In this document: positions 48,799 to 58,229 of the stretch, piece by piece
Numbering within the stretch: position 1 is the stretch's first letter
Layout: every line of letters starts with the position of its first letter
Source of the DNA: Klebsiella sp. RHBSTW-00484
Lineage (GTDB): Bacteria > Pseudomonadota > Gammaproteobacteria > Enterobacterales > Enterobacteriaceae
Direction: 5' to 3'
Assembly (NCBI RefSeq): GCF_013705725.1
Contig: NZ_CP055481.1
Span: 62,001-126,000 of the forward strand
DNA: 64,000 bases
Notes under the pieces: model-generated
The model's database searches: none
Told to the model about the DNA's origin: nothing
What the model saw: the letters and a program-made list of their open reading frames with translations, nothing else
Program-made: the position numbers and the translations under genes

Positions 48799-49314
48799 CC
48801 GCCGCCCGGCAGAAATGCGAGCACGATAGTTTGTGAGGATCGGAATCCTCAGGGCTACTGCATCGAAATAGTCGGGTACAGCCGATGAACCAACGGACGG
48901 ATTTTTCAGCCGCTCATCGTCCATCACAAAACCTTTGATCAGATATTCCTGGAGCGTCTGGGTTGCCCACTGGCGGAACTGCGTGCCGCGAGGGGAACGA
49001 ACGCGATAGCCAACGGAGAGTATTGCTTCGAGATTATAGTGCTCTATCTCCCTGGAAACCTGGCGCTTTCCTTCCTGGCGAACCATCCGGAATTTCCGGA
49101 TGGTTGAGTTTTGAGCAAGCTCACCTTCAGAAAAAATGTTGATTAAATGCTCATTAATTGTCCGCACATCTTTAGCGTACAGATCAGCCATTGATGCTTG
49201 GGATAACCAGATTGTGTCCGACTCAAAGCGGCATTCAACTCGTATTTTCCCATCACCGCTGGCAAACATAACGAACTCACCTGTTGGGGACGAAGTTAAT
49301 TGTTCATTTGCCAT
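48757..49314 (-). pseudogene. rhuM: truncated RhuM-family protein
   Basis: 185 residues against roughly 310-345 for intact RhuM proteins. The N-terminal part is well preserved (TIWLSQASMADLYAKDVRT, HLINIFSEGEL, YNLEAILSVGYRVRSPRGT, FRQWATQTLQEYLIKGF). After about residue 150 the sequence is unlike the family and runs into a REP. In Salmonella rhuM is part of the selC-linked pathogenicity island SPI-3, and here it lies 420 bp from selC. Probably a remnant of a selC-inserted island. Confidence 0.8.
48770..48812. repeat. REP between kinase-like gene and rhuM remnant
   Basis: GCGTAGGCCGGGCAAGGCGC and GCCGCCCGGC pair as a REP palindrome. It supplies the stop codons of both converging reading frames. 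Confidence 0.7.
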
Positions 49315-49363
49315 ATAGCCTCCGGGTTAACCTGCTTTGGCTCGCATAGTATGTCAGAAGAGC

Positions 49364-49696
49364 ATGAATTTCATTAGACGGACGATTAACCCGGAGTCAT
49401 TTGGGAGCTGCCATCCAGAAAGTAAAGATTTCCGGGCGTCAGACGAGTTGAAGCGTGTTGTTGACGCTTTTAATGACCAGTACAAAGAACTTTTAGGTGG
49501 CATCATGTCAATCATATCGCGCGAAAAAAAGCCAAAGGGTGGCGGTCAGTCACCGCAGTTCAAAATGCGCATTGATCCGGCATTGAAGGAACAGCTGGAT
49601 GCTGTGGCTGCAGAAGAAGGGGTGAGTCTTGCAAGCTGGCTTAAAGAGTTGGCAAGAAGCGCGCTAAAAGCTAAAGGAATTGAACCGAAGGGCTGA
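49364..49696 (+). CDS. small ribbon-helix-helix-type protein
   Basis: 110 residues from the ATG at 49364 (a TTG at 49337 is in frame; an internal ATG at 49505 would give 63 residues). The C-terminal part [20 protein letters not shown], then [16 protein letters not shown], fits an Arc/HicB-like ribbon-helix-helix. The N-terminal ~50 residues resemble nothing recognised. No toxin partner adjoins. It lies 38 bp from the 3' end of selC, so it is likely an island remnant. Confidence 0.6.
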   Translation: MNFIRRTINPESFGSCHPESKDFRASDELKRVVDAFNDQYKELLGGIMSIISREKKPKGGGQSPQFKMRIDPALKEQLDAVAAEEGVSLASWLKELARSALKAKGIEPKG

Positions 49697-49733
49697 TTTT
49701 TTGGATAAGTTCACATGGTTAGAAATGCTGAAC

Positions 49734-49828
49734 TGGCGGAAGATCACAGGAGTTGAACCTGCCCGGGACCGCTGGCGGCCCCAACTGGATTTGAAGTCCA
49801 GCCACCTCACCGGAGATGACGATCTTCC
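49734..49828 (-). tRNA. selC: tRNA-Sec (anticodon TCA)
   Basis: On the minus strand the gene starts GGAAGATCGTCATCTCCGG and ends GATCTTCC-G-CCA, 95 nt including encoded CCA, the length and long extra arm (GGGGCCGCCAGCGGTCCC) expected of enterobacterial tRNA-Sec. The 8-bp acceptor stem GGAAGATC/GATCTTCC is intact. The anticodon is at 49792-49794. It serves SelA and SelB encoded at the left edge. Its 3' end faces the rhuM remnant, the usual side of island insertion. Confidence 0.97.
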
Positions 49829-50122
49829 GCGCCTCGATTGCTACATGGAGGCGGGGCGCATTATAGCTACTTTCCTGCATTAACCACATACCCCAACGCA
49901 CTTTTTTACTGTTAAAACTGGACTTTACAGAACCTTCTTAAACAAATCCTTGCAAAATCCGTGGCTTACACTTTTACACACTCTTTCAGGCTACCGAGAT
50001 CACATAAAACAAGAAACGTAATTTGATTATGAGATATCGCAATTCATCTTACTGCGCAGATAGTTTACAAATTCTGTAACCGGTACCAATAAGCGGTATC
50101 GCTGAGAGATGAGTGTGTTGTT
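49829..50122. promoter_or_regulatory. selC/yicJ divergent promoter region
   Basis: 294 bp between selC (minus) and yicJ (plus). AT-rich toward yicJ (TTTGATTATGAGATATCGCA region near 50025). No operator was recognised with confidence. Confidence 0.4.
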
Positions 50123-51517
50123 ATGAAAAATCATATTTTGTCCGTCAAAGAGAAGATTGGCTACGGCATGGGCGATGCCGCTAGCCACATCATTTTTGAT
50201 AACGTCATGTTGTATATGATGTTTTTTTATACCGATATTTTTGGTATTCCTGCCGGCTATGTCGGCACCATGTTCCTGCTGGCCCGCGCGCTGGATGCGA
50301 TATCTGATCCGTGCATGGGATTGCTGGCCGACCGCACCCGCAGTCGCTGGGGGAAATTCCGCCCGTGGATACTGTTTGGTGCGATCCCGTTCGGCCTCGT
50401 CTGCGTGCTGGCCTACAGCACGCCGGACCTGAGCCATAACGGTAAACTGATTTACGCCGCGGTTACCTACACCCTGCTGACTCTGCTCTATACCGTGGTC
50501 AATATTCCGTACTGCGCGCTGGGCGGCGTCATTACCGACAACCCGACGCAGCGCATCTCCTTGCAGTCCTGGCGCTTTGTGCTGGCGACGGCGGGCGGCA
50601 TGCTCTCGACCGTCCTGATGATGCCGTTGGTGAATTTTATCGGCGGCGAAGACAAAGCTTTTGGCTTCCAGGGCGGCATCGCGGTGCTCTCGGTGATCGC
50701 TTTCCTGATGCTGGCTTTCTGTTTCTTCACCACCAAGGAACGCGTCGAAGCACCGCCTGCGTCCACCTCAATGCGTGAAGACCTGCGCGATATCTGGCGC
50801 AACGATCAGTGGCGCGTGGTTGGCCTGCTGACCATCCTGAACATCCTCGCGGTCTGCGTTCGCGGCGGCGCGATGATGTATTACACCACCTGGATCATGG
50901 GGTCCGCTGCGCTGTTTACTGTGTTCCTGACCACCTACTGCGTCGGCAACCTAATCGGCTCGGCGCTGGCGAAGCCGCTCACCGACTGGAAATGCAAAGT
51001 CAGCGTCTTTTGGTGGACCAACGCCATTCTGGCAGTGCTGAGCGTGGCGATGTTCTTCGTACCGATGGACGCCGAAATCACCATGTTCGCCTTTATCTTC
51101 GTGATTGGCGTGCTGCACCAACTGGTGACGCCGATTCAGTGGGTGATGATGTCCGACACCGTCGACTATGGCGAATGGTGCAACGGCAAACGCCTGACCG
51201 GCATCAGCTTCGCGGGCACCCTGTTCGTGCTCAAGCTGGGCCTGGCGCTGGGCGGCGCGCTGATTGGCTGGATGCTGGCCGGTGGCGGTTACGACGCCGC
51301 AGCCAAAACCCAGAACAGCGCCACCATCACCATCATCACCTCATTGTTTACCCTCGCTCCGGCGGCTTGTTACCTGCTGAGCGCGGTTATTGCTAAACGC
51401 TACTACACCCTGAAAACGCCGTTCCTGAAAAACATGATGGCGGAACTGGCTCAGGGCGCGCGTCGCAACGAACACGACTTCACTTCAGCGCCGACAGGCA
51501 AAGAATTGCAAAACTAA
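50123..51517 (+). CDS. yicJ: GPH-family xyloside/sugar transporter YicJ
   Basis: 464 residues, 12 hydrophobic segments, glycoside-pentoside-hexuronide:cation symporter. [20 protein letters not shown] near the N-terminus, [14 protein letters not shown] in loop 2-3 (about 71-84), and [16 protein letters not shown] in the second half, all GPH hallmarks. First gene of yicJI, 10 bp before yicI. Probably imports alpha-xylosides such as isoprimeverose. Confidence 0.94.
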   Translation: MKNHILSVKEKIGYGMGDAASHIIFDNVMLYMMFFYTDIFGIPAGYVGTMFLLARALDAISDPCMGLLADRTRSRWGKFRPWILFGAIPFGLVCVLAYSTPDLSHNGKLIYAAVTYTLLTLLYTVVNIPYCALGGVITDNPTQRISLQSWRFVLATAGGMLSTVLMMPLVNFIGGEDKAFGFQGGIAVLSVIAFLMLAFCFFTTKERVEAPPASTSMREDLRDIWRNDQWRVVGLLTILNILAVCVRGGAMMYYTTWIMGSAALFTVFLTTYCVGNLIGSALAKPLTDWKCKVSVFWWTNAILAVLSVAMFFVPMDAEITMFAFIFVIGVLHQLVTPIQWVMMSDTVDYGEWCNGKRLTGISFAGTLFVLKLGLALGGALIGWMLAGGGYDAAAKTQNSATITIITSLFTLAPAACYLLSAVIAKRYYTLKTPFLKNMMAELAQGARRNEHDFTSAPTGKELQN

Positions 51518-51530
51518 GAGGAAGCTATTG

Positions 51531-53849
51531 ATGAAAATCAGTGATGGAAACTGGCTTATCCAACCAGGGCTCAATCTGATCCAACCCGTGCAGGTGTACG
51601 AGGTTGAGCAGCAGGGTAACGAAATGGTGGTCTATGTCGCGTCGCGCGAGGTCCGTGAGCGTGCCGCTCAACTGGATACCCCGCTGTTTACCGTGCGCTT
51701 CTTCTCCCCGCAGGAAGGGGTGATCGGCGTGCGCATGGAGCACTTTCAGGGTGCGCTGAACAACGGCCCGCACTATCCGCTGAACGTCCTGAAAGACGTG
51801 AAGGTAGAGATTCAGAATGGCGCTGAAGTTGCTGAGCTGAAGAGCGGTAACCTGACTGCCCGCGTGACCAAAGGTGACTTCTGGTCGCTGGATTTCCTGC
51901 GTGACGGCGTGCGTATCACCGGTAGCCAGCTGAAAAACGACGGCTATGTGCAGGATACGAACACTAATCGCAACTACATGTTCGAGCGCCTGGATCTTGG
52001 CGTCGGCGACACTGTTTACGGCCTCGGCGAGCGCTTTACCGCACTGGTGCGCAACGGTCAGACGGTCGATACCTGGAACGAAGATGGCGGTACCAGTACC
52101 GAACAGTCGTACAAAAATATCCCGTTCTATCTGACTAACCGCGGTTACGGCGTGCTGGTTAATCATCCCGAGCGCGTCTCTTTCGAAATCGGCTCCGAGA
52201 AAGTCTCTAAGGTGCAGTTCAGCGTCGAAGGCGAGCATCTGGAATACTTCGTGATCGACGGCCCGACCCCGAAAGAGGTGCTGAACCGCTATACCCAGTT
52301 CACCGGACGTCCGGCGCTGCCGCCAGCCTGGTCTTTCGGTCTGTGGCTGACCACCTCGTTCACCACCAACTACGACGAAGCGACGGTTAACAGCTTTATT
52401 GATGGTATGGCGGAGCGCGATCTGCCGCTGCACGTGTTCCATTTCGACTGCTTCTGGATGAAGGCCTTCCAGTGGTGCGATTTTGAGTGGGATCCGCTCA
52501 CGTTCCCTGACCCGGAAGGCATGATTAAGCGTCTGAAGGATAAAGGTCTGAAGGTCTGCGTGTGGATCAACCCGTATATCGGCCAGCGTTCGCCGGTATT
52601 TAAAGAGCTGCACGAGAAAGGCTACCTGTTGAAACGTCCGGACGGTTCGCTGTGGCAGTGGGATAAATGGCAGCCGGGCCTGGCGATTTATGACTTCACT
52701 AATCCGGAAGCCTGCGAGTGGTATGCCAACAAGCTGAAAGGCCTGGTGGATATCGGTGTTGACTGCTTCAAGACCGACTTCGGCGAGCGCATTCCGACCG
52801 ACGTGCAGTGGTTTGACGGCTCCGACCCGCAGAAAATGCACAACCACTACGCCTTCATCTATAACGAGCTAGTGTGGAACGTGCTGAAAGAGACCGTTGG
52901 CGAGAAAGAAGCGGTGCTGTTCGCCCGTTCCGCCTCGGTGGGCGCGCAACAGTTCCCGGTGCACTGGGGCGGCGACTGCTACGCTAACTACGAATCCATG
53001 GCGGAAAGCCTGCGCGGCGGCCTGTCGATCGGGATGTCCGGCTTTGGTTTCTGGAGCCACGATATCGGCGGTTTCGAAAACACCGCGCCTGCTCACGTCT
53101 ACAAGCGCTGGTGCGCCTTCGGCCTGCTATCGAGCCACAGCCGTCTGCACGGCAGCAAATCCTATCGTGTGCCGTGGGCTTACGATGATGAGTCCTGCGA
53201 CGTAGTACGTCACTTCACGCAGCTGAAATGCCGCATGATGCCGTATCTGTATCGTCAGGCGGCGCTGGCCAACGAGTTCGGTACGCCGATGCTGCGCTCT
53301 ATGATGCTGGAGTTCCCGCACGACCCGGCCTGTGACTATCTGGATCGTCAGTACATGCTGGGTGATTCCGTGCTGGTCGCACCGGTGTTTAGCGAAGCGG
53401 GCGATGTGCAGTTCTACCTGCCGGAAGGCCGCTGGACGCACTTGTGGCATAACGACGAAGCGCAGGGCAGCCGCTGGCATAAGCAGAATTACGATGTGCT
53501 GAGCCTGCCAGTTTACGTGCGCGACAACACCCTGCTGGCGCTGGGCAACAACGACCAGAAGCCAGATTACGCGTGGAACGAAGGCACCGCTTTCCAGCTG
53601 TTCAACCTCGACGATGGCCGCGAAGCCGTCTGCCAGGTTCCGGCAGCGGACGGTTCGGTGGTCTTCACGCTGAAGGCGAAACGTCAGGGCAACACCATTA
53701 CCGTCAGCGGTGAAGGCGACGCCAGCGGCTGGACGCTGTGTCTGCGCAATATCCCGCAGGTTGCGGGCGTGCAGGGCGGCGCTCAGGCGGGTAGCGAGCT
53801 GGGTGCGGTTGTCACCGCGCAGGGCAACGCGCTGACGATTACGCTGTAA
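51531..53849 (+). CDS. yicI: GH31 alpha-xylosidase YicI
   Basis: 772 residues from [13 protein letters not shown], the E. coli length; the TTG three bases earlier is not needed. Nucleophile Asp416 in [10 protein letters not shown] and acid/base Asp482 in HWGGDCYAN fall at the same positions as in the characterised E. coli enzyme. Cytoplasmic, releases xylose from alpha-xylosyl ends (isoprimeverose). Follows yicJ and ends before a REP that received IS copy C. Confidence 0.97.
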   Translation: MKISDGNWLIQPGLNLIQPVQVYEVEQQGNEMVVYVASREVRERAAQLDTPLFTVRFFSPQEGVIGVRMEHFQGALNNGPHYPLNVLKDVKVEIQNGAEVAELKSGNLTARVTKGDFWSLDFLRDGVRITGSQLKNDGYVQDTNTNRNYMFERLDLGVGDTVYGLGERFTALVRNGQTVDTWNEDGGTSTEQSYKNIPFYLTNRGYGVLVNHPERVSFEIGSEKVSKVQFSVEGEHLEYFVIDGPTPKEVLNRYTQFTGRPALPPAWSFGLWLTTSFTTNYDEATVNSFIDGMAERDLPLHVFHFDCFWMKAFQWCDFEWDPLTFPDPEGMIKRLKDKGLKVCVWINPYIGQRSPVFKELHEKGYLLKRPDGSLWQWDKWQPGLAIYDFTNPEACEWYANKLKGLVDIGVDCFKTDFGERIPTDVQWFDGSDPQKMHNHYAFIYNELVWNVLKETVGEKEAVLFARSASVGAQQFPVHWGGDCYANYESMAESLRGGLSIGMSGFGFWSHDIGGFENTAPAHVYKRWCAFGLLSSHSRLHGSKSYRVPWAYDDESCDVVRHFTQLKCRMMPYLYRQAALANEFGTPMLRSMMLEFPHDPACDYLDRQYMLGDSVLVAPVFSEAGDVQFYLPEGRWTHLWHNDEAQGSRWHKQNYDVLSLPVYVRDNTLLALGNNDQKPDYAWNEGTAFQLFNLDDGREAVCQVPAADGSVVFTLKAKRQGNTITVSGEGDASGWTLCLRNIPQVAGVQGGAQAGSELGAVVTAQGNALTITL

Positions 53850-53859
53850 GGTTTTTCTA

Positions 53860-53936
53860 TCCCGAAGCACGGGTTCGCAGCCATCTGCGGACCCGTAGCC
53901 GTTTCAGTTTATCCTTCCCGGTGGCGCTGCGCTGAC
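53860..53936. repeat. REP left half, target of IS copy C
   Basis: ACGGGTTCGCAGCCATCTGC and CCCGGTGGCGCTGCGCTGAC. This is a REP unit of a slightly different subtype (GCTGAC rather than CCTGTC before the insertion point). The right half resumes at 55329. Confidence 0.75.
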
Positions 53937-53978
53937 CGTATATGGACACCTCCCGTGATGCAAGCTATTTTTTGTGTG

Positions 53979-54149
53979 AGTCACCAGGGTAAGTTGCGTT
54001 CGTATATCCGGCCTCTCGTTCGGTACCGTCGTACCCGGGCCATGATGTGTTCTGCGCACCTGCTTCCTTTCGGGCTATCGGCTTTGCTTCGCAGGGAGCC
54101 TTCGGACAGGCCGGATTTCTCAGGTGCTGGTCTTACCGGTTACTCATCA
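53979..54149 (-). ncRNA. candidate bridge RNA/seekRNA, IS copy C
   Basis: Same sequence as in copies A and B. The right-half target guide (CGGGCTA equivalent, 54071-54077) matches this insertion site fully. The left-half guide (54103-54110) matches GCTGACCG at 6 of 8 positions, showing tolerated mismatches on that side. Confidence 0.66.
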
Positions 54150-54218
54150 CGCTAAATCGCTTCGCAATCTCACGACAGGGTTACTGCTCTTTTTACTGCA
54201 TGGCTCACGGGGCGTCGG

Positions 54219-55241
54219 TTAACCGGCGACCCGTGAGCCATGGTAATCTTCTCCGCGACTCATCACCGCCCACGCTATCCGCACATTCTTGTTCGCCAGC
54301 GCCACCGTCGCGATATTCCGGTTCCGTCTTTCCGCCACCGACTGCAGCCACTGGCTCCGCCGGTCTTCTTTGCCTGCACATGTCTTCAGAACTGACCGTG
54401 CCCCGTGGATGACCAGCGTACGCAGGTAGCTGTCACCCCGCTTGCTGATATGCCCCAGCTGCTGCTTACCGCCGCTTGAGTGCTGCCGGGGAACCAGCCC
54501 CACATAAGCCGCCATCTCCCGACCGTTCTTAAACTGCGTCGCGTCACCCAACAACGCCACCATCGCGCTGGCGGTTATCACGCCGATACCTTCTATTTTC
54601 ATCAGCCGCTGGATGCAGATATCTTCCCGCGCCGCCTCTGCGAGCCGCCGGTCATGCCCCGCCACCCGGTCATCCAGCATCCGCAGCTCTTCGGCCAGCT
54701 CGCACAGCAGGCGCATAAACCGGTCATCCCACTGCTCCTGCTGTGACAGTATCTCCGGCAGCGCCTTACGCAACTGGCTGATGCCGACCGGCAGCACCAC
54801 GCCGAATTCGCCCAGAAAGCCCCGTATCTCGTTGCACAGCGCCGTGCGGCTTTTTATCACTCTGGCCCGCACGCGATGCTCCGCCTGAAGGGTCTGCTGG
54901 CGCTCTGTCTTAACCGCGACGAAGCGCATGGCGGGGCGGCTGATGGCTTCACAGATGGCTTCGGCATCGTTGGCATCATTCTTGTTGCCTTTGAGGTAAG
55001 GCTTGACGAATTTCGGGGGAATAATGCGCACGGTATGCCCCATGCGGGTGAGTTCGCGGGACCAGTAGTGGGATGATGCGCAGGCTTCAATCCCGATGGT
55101 GCAGGGAGCCAGCTGAGAGAAATAAGCGTGCATGTGGGCGCGGCGGAGAGATTTCCGCACGACGACATGTTCATGGTGATCCACAGCATGGATCTGAAAG
55201 ACATTTTTTGCCAGGTCAAGACCGATACGTTTAATATTCAT
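54219..55241 (-). CDS. IS110-family transposase, copy C
   Basis: 340 residues from MNIKRIGLDLAK with AGGAGG upstream; identical to copy B. DEDD residues and HSSGGK present. An ATG 9 bp upstream is in frame but overlaps the RBS region. Confidence 0.95.
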   Translation of the reverse strand: MNIKRIGLDLAKNVFQIHAVDHHEHVVVRKSLRRAHMHAYFSQLAPCTIGIEACASSHYWSRELTRMGHTVRIIPPKFVKPYLKGNKNDANDAEAICEAISRPAMRFVAVKTERQQTLQAEHRVRARVIKSRTALCNEIRGFLGEFGVVLPVGISQLRKALPEILSQQEQWDDRFMRLLCELAEELRMLDDRVAGHDRRLAEAAREDICIQRLMKIEGIGVITASAMVALLGDATQFKNGREMAAYVGLVPRQHSSGGKQQLGHISKRGDSYLRTLVIHGARSVLKTCAGKEDRRSQWLQSVAERRNRNIATVALANKNVRIAWAVMSRGEDYHGSRVAG

Positions 55242-55328
55242 GGTGGACACCTCCTCCTGTGGACTGCAGGTAACACTTCCAGTCTGGCACGTTCTGATGC
55301 CGTAAGGTGGGAGGTGTCCATCACATCG

Positions 55329-55396
55329 GGCTACGGGTTCACAGCCGTCTGCGGGCTGGTAGCCCGGACAGGCGCGTCAAGCGCCGCCTCCGGGGA
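55329..55396. repeat. REP right half after IS copy C
   Basis: GGCTACGGGTTCACAGCCGT, then GTAGCCCGGACAGGCGCGTC and GCGCCGCCTCCGGGG: an inverted REP partner. This unit contains CGGACAGGCGCG, the type of site used by copies A and B. Confidence 0.8.
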
Positions 55397-55403
55397 TGCA
55401 CTA

Positions 55404-55550
55404 AGAACCTATCCCATTAGGACTATTTTGCTTGCCATTTTGAACCTGGGCAGTGCTCAGAATCCTCACGTACTACATGTACGCTCCGGTTCTTGCGCGC
55501 TGTCCGTGTTCAAACTGCCTGCGCCAATAACGCCTACTGGGATAGGCTCT
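55404..55550. repeat. 147-bp inverted-repeat intergenic element
   Basis: Ends AGAACCTATCCCA and TGGGATAGGCTCT are inverted repeats with 12 of 13 matches, and the interior continues imperfect symmetry (GTACATGTAC at the centre). It looks like a miniature mobile or structural repeat distinct from REP and ERIC. Only one copy is in this window. Confidence 0.65.
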
Positions 55551-55817
55551 AAAGCTAAAGGCGATTAAATATCCCCTGGTATATTCTTGCGGTAAATTGA
55601 GATCGCTATCACGTATATTTCTTTCTGAAATGTGATCTGAATTATAATTATTCCTTAATACCTCTTCTCGTTTTATTTCTGTCCGGATGTCCGGACACGA
55701 TTTAGTATTGTTGTTTACTCCCCACCTCCTTATATTTATCCTCAATGATTTATGTAGAGCTCGCGTCGTATCGCGATGTCTGCCTGGCATTAATCTGCTA
55801 TGCAAAAAGGGTAAATA
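55551..55817. promoter_or_regulatory. upstream region of PTS operon regulator
   Basis: 267 bp, AT-rich, no gene. At 55681-55696 GTCCGGATGTCCGGAC holds two TCCGGA palindromes in tandem, a possible operator for the PRD or RpiR regulator encoded nearby. AAAAGGG precedes the start at 55818. Confidence 0.4.
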
Positions 55818-57389
55818 ATGCAAATGATTACCTCACGACAGAACAGATTATTGAAATTTCTCCTGCCCCGGAGAGAATACGTTACGTTAATGAAAATCGC
55901 TGAATATTTAAATGTTTCAGAAAAAACGGTTCAGCGCGATTTACGTTTTTTACAGCAGTGGCTCTCTGAGTGGAAAATTACTATCGATAAGCGCTCAGGT
56001 ACTGGCGTGATGTTAATCGCTGATAATGTCACCGACCTGCTGCAATTAGACCAATTACTCAGTAATGAGGGCGAAGATAGCGATGTGATGATGAATAACT
56101 CCCGGCGAGTGAAAATCGCCGCTCAGTTATTAAGCGACACGCCGCTGGAAACCTCAATTAATAAACTATCGGAGCGCTATTTTATTAGCGGCGCCTCTAT
56201 CGTTAATGATCTGAAAATTATCGAATCATGGATCACCCCGCTAGGTTTAGCGTTGATCCGCAGCCAGAGCGGCACGCATATAGAAGGCAGTGAAACCCGC
56301 GTTCGCCAGGCGATGGCGTCGTTAATTAACGGCGTAATTAATCACAACGAACCCGGCTGTATTATCCATTCCCGCCTGGATTCAGGAAGCTATAAAGCGC
56401 TGGTCCATTATTTTGGCGAGGAAGACGTTTTATTTGTCCAGTCATTATTACAGGAAATGGAGCGCAGGCTGTGCTGGTCGTTAGGTGAACCGTATTATGT
56501 CAATATCTTCACCCATATCCTGATCATGATGTATCGCATTACTCGCGGGAATGCCTTACCGCGTCGGGAACAGGGAAATCAGCTCTTTGATGAGACTGTT
56601 TTCAGCGTGGCGCAGAATATGCTTCAAAAAATTGAAGCGCGGATCGTCCATTCGCTACCGGAAGATGAAGTCTGGTTTATTTATCAATACATCATCTCAT
56701 CCGGCGTGGTGGTTGAAGAGCGTGATGATGTCAGTATGGCGCGTTACATGCACTCGAGCGACGAGGCCCGGCTGGTGACCAGCCGTCTGATTAGCGCTTT
56801 TTCAGCCATGATTGACATCGATTTAACCACCGACAGCGCATTATACGATGGCCTGCTTATTCATATAAAACCGCTGATTAACCGCCTTAATTTTCGCATT
56901 TATATTCGTAACCCTCTGCTTGAGGATATTAAAGGCGAGCTAATGGATGTCTGGCCGCTGACCCAGCGCGCGGTGAATCAGGTCTTCAGCGGCTGGGGCG
57001 AATGCGCGGTTTCCGACGACGAGATTGGCTATTTAACCGTTCATTTCCAGGCCGCGATGGAAAGACAGGTCGCCAGCAAACGCGTTCTGCTGGTCTGTTC
57101 GACGGGAATTGGCACATCGCACCTGTTGAAAAGTCGGGTGCTAAGAGCATTCCCCGACTGGACTATTGTCGGCGTGGTATCGGCGGGGAACCTGCACACC
57201 CTTCAACCGCAGGATAATATTGAATTAGTTATTTCGACGATAAATCTGCCGGAAATCAATCTGCCGGTGGTTTATGTCAGCGCATTTTTTAATGATGCCG
57301 ATATCCGGCGGGTTACGGAAAAAATCGTCACCGATAAATTACATCAAGCGGCAATCTCTGCTGTAGATAATGAAATTTTATATCCATGA
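55818..57389 (+). CDS. PRD-containing PTS-dependent transcriptional activator
   Basis: 523 residues, BglG/MtlR/LicR type. N-terminal winged helix (about 5-70; LMKIAEYLNVSEKTVQRDL), a Mga-like region, two PRD domains (about 185-400) with candidate phospho-histidines (LLIHIKPLINRL), and a C-terminal EIIB-like domain (LLVCSTGIGTSHLLKSRV) with the phospho-Cys at about 433. No EIIA domain is fused; the separate EIIA gene follows, in frame overlap region 57370-57389. It probably activates the PTS operon when unphosphorylated by EIIB and phosphorylated by HPr. Confidence 0.9.
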   Translation: MQMITSRQNRLLKFLLPRREYVTLMKIAEYLNVSEKTVQRDLRFLQQWLSEWKITIDKRSGTGVMLIADNVTDLLQLDQLLSNEGEDSDVMMNNSRRVKIAAQLLSDTPLETSINKLSERYFISGASIVNDLKIIESWITPLGLALIRSQSGTHIEGSETRVRQAMASLINGVINHNEPGCIIHSRLDSGSYKALVHYFGEEDVLFVQSLLQEMERRLCWSLGEPYYVNIFTHILIMMYRITRGNALPRREQGNQLFDETVFSVAQNMLQKIEARIVHSLPEDEVWFIYQYIISSGVVVEERDDVSMARYMHSSDEARLVTSRLISAFSAMIDIDLTTDSALYDGLLIHIKPLINRLNFRIYIRNPLLEDIKGELMDVWPLTQRAVNQVFSGWGECAVSDDEIGYLTVHFQAAMERQVASKRVLLVCSTGIGTSHLLKSRVLRAFPDWTIVGVVSAGNLHTLQPQDNIELVISTINLPEINLPVVYVSAFFNDADIRRVTEKIVTDKLHQAAISAVDNEILYP

Positions 57390-57399
57390 GGTAAAGAAT

Positions 57400-57870
57400 A
57401 TGGACATAACCAGGATTTTAAACACCAAACGCGTTTTGTTAGATATGCAGGCCACGAATAAAGCGGAAGCTATCGAGGAATTAACCGATTTATTGCAAAA
57501 AGATGGTGCGATAAGCTGCCGTGAAACATTTATTCAGGATGTCTGGCAGCGTGAGTCAGAAGGCTCAACGGGGTTTGAAAATCATATCGCGATCCCTCAT
57601 GGAAAATCGTCTGCTGTTATTAATACCACCCTCGCTATTGGCCGCACCCAGCAGGATATTGCCTGGGAAACGCTGGACGGTAGCCAGGTTCGCTGCATTA
57701 TTTTATTCGCCGTGCGCCTGGAAGATCAAAATACCACCCATATTCGCCTGCTATCCCAGGTCGCCGGGGCGCTGGCGGATGATGACATTATTGAACAACT
57801 GCTCGAAGAAACCAGTCCGCAGAGGATTATTGACCTGTTTAGTCAATATGCCGAATCGGATACTTACTAA
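57400..57870 (+). CDS. PTS EIIA component, fructose type
   Basis: 156 residues from MDITRILNTKRV; GAGG lies 10 bp before this ATG, and an upstream in-frame start within the regulator gene is unlikely. PTS_EIIA_2 fold with active-site His67 in HIAIPHGKSSAV. It accepts phosphate from HPr and passes it to the EIIB encoded next. Starts 10 bp after the regulator stop. Confidence 0.92.
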   Translation: MDITRILNTKRVLLDMQATNKAEAIEELTDLLQKDGAISCRETFIQDVWQRESEGSTGFENHIAIPHGKSSAVINTTLAIGRTQQDIAWETLDGSQVRCIILFAVRLEDQNTTHIRLLSQVAGALADDDIIEQLLEETSPQRIIDLFSQYAESDTY

Positions 57871-57891
57871 CAATAACTATCGGAGTCCGAG

Positions 57892-58206
57892 ATGAATATT
57901 GTCTGTGTTGCCGCCTGTACCGCGGGGATTGCTCATACTTATATTGCACGTGAGAAGCTCATTAAAGGCGCGAAAGCGCTGGGTCACAATGTCAAAGTTG
58001 AAACGCAAGGAACCATTGGTACCGAGAATGAACTTGCGGCGGAAGATATTGACGCCGCGGATGTCGTGATTCTTGCCATTGACGTGAAAATAAAAGGTGA
58101 GGAACGTTTTAAAAATAAACGGATTGTCAGAGTGAAAACCGAAGTGGTTATTAAGTCGCCGATTCAGTTTATCGAAAAGGTCGAAAAATCCTTGGCCAAT
58201 GCCTGA
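57892..58206 (+). CDS. PTS EIIB component, fructose type
   Basis: 104 residues, single PTS_IIB_fruc domain. Phospho-Cys9 in VCVAACTAGIAHTYIA; VKVETQGTIGTEN follows, a family signature. CGGAG precedes the ATG. It takes phosphate from the EIIA and donates it to the incoming sugar on EIIC, normally at C1 of ketoses in this family. Confidence 0.93.
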   Translation: MNIVCVAACTAGIAHTYIAREKLIKGAKALGHNVKVETQGTIGTENELAAEDIDAADVVILAIDVKIKGEERFKNKRIVRVKTEVVIKSPIQFIEKVEKSLANA

Positions 58207-58229
58207 TCCTTAATCTGGAGGGATCTACC

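Larger units (their letters stand above)
53937..55328 (-). mobile_element. IS110-family (IS1111-type) insertion sequence, copy C
   Basis: Third copy, same orientation as A and B, about 44 kb away. Inverted repeats at 53942-53954 and 55309-55321, CG at both junctions (53937-53938, 55327-55328). The right flank is again GGCTAC. Sits just after yicI in a REP and breaks no gene. Its transposase is identical to that of copy B. Confidence 0.93.

Noticed and set aside
43988..49733. attR-type duplicate of the selC 3' end bounding an intact island
   Set aside because: No second copy of the tRNA 3' sequence was found by eye; a systematic search is still needed.
51525..52847. 440-residue open frame antisense to yicI
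   Set aside because: Shadow frame; yicI matches its family end to end including catalytic residues.
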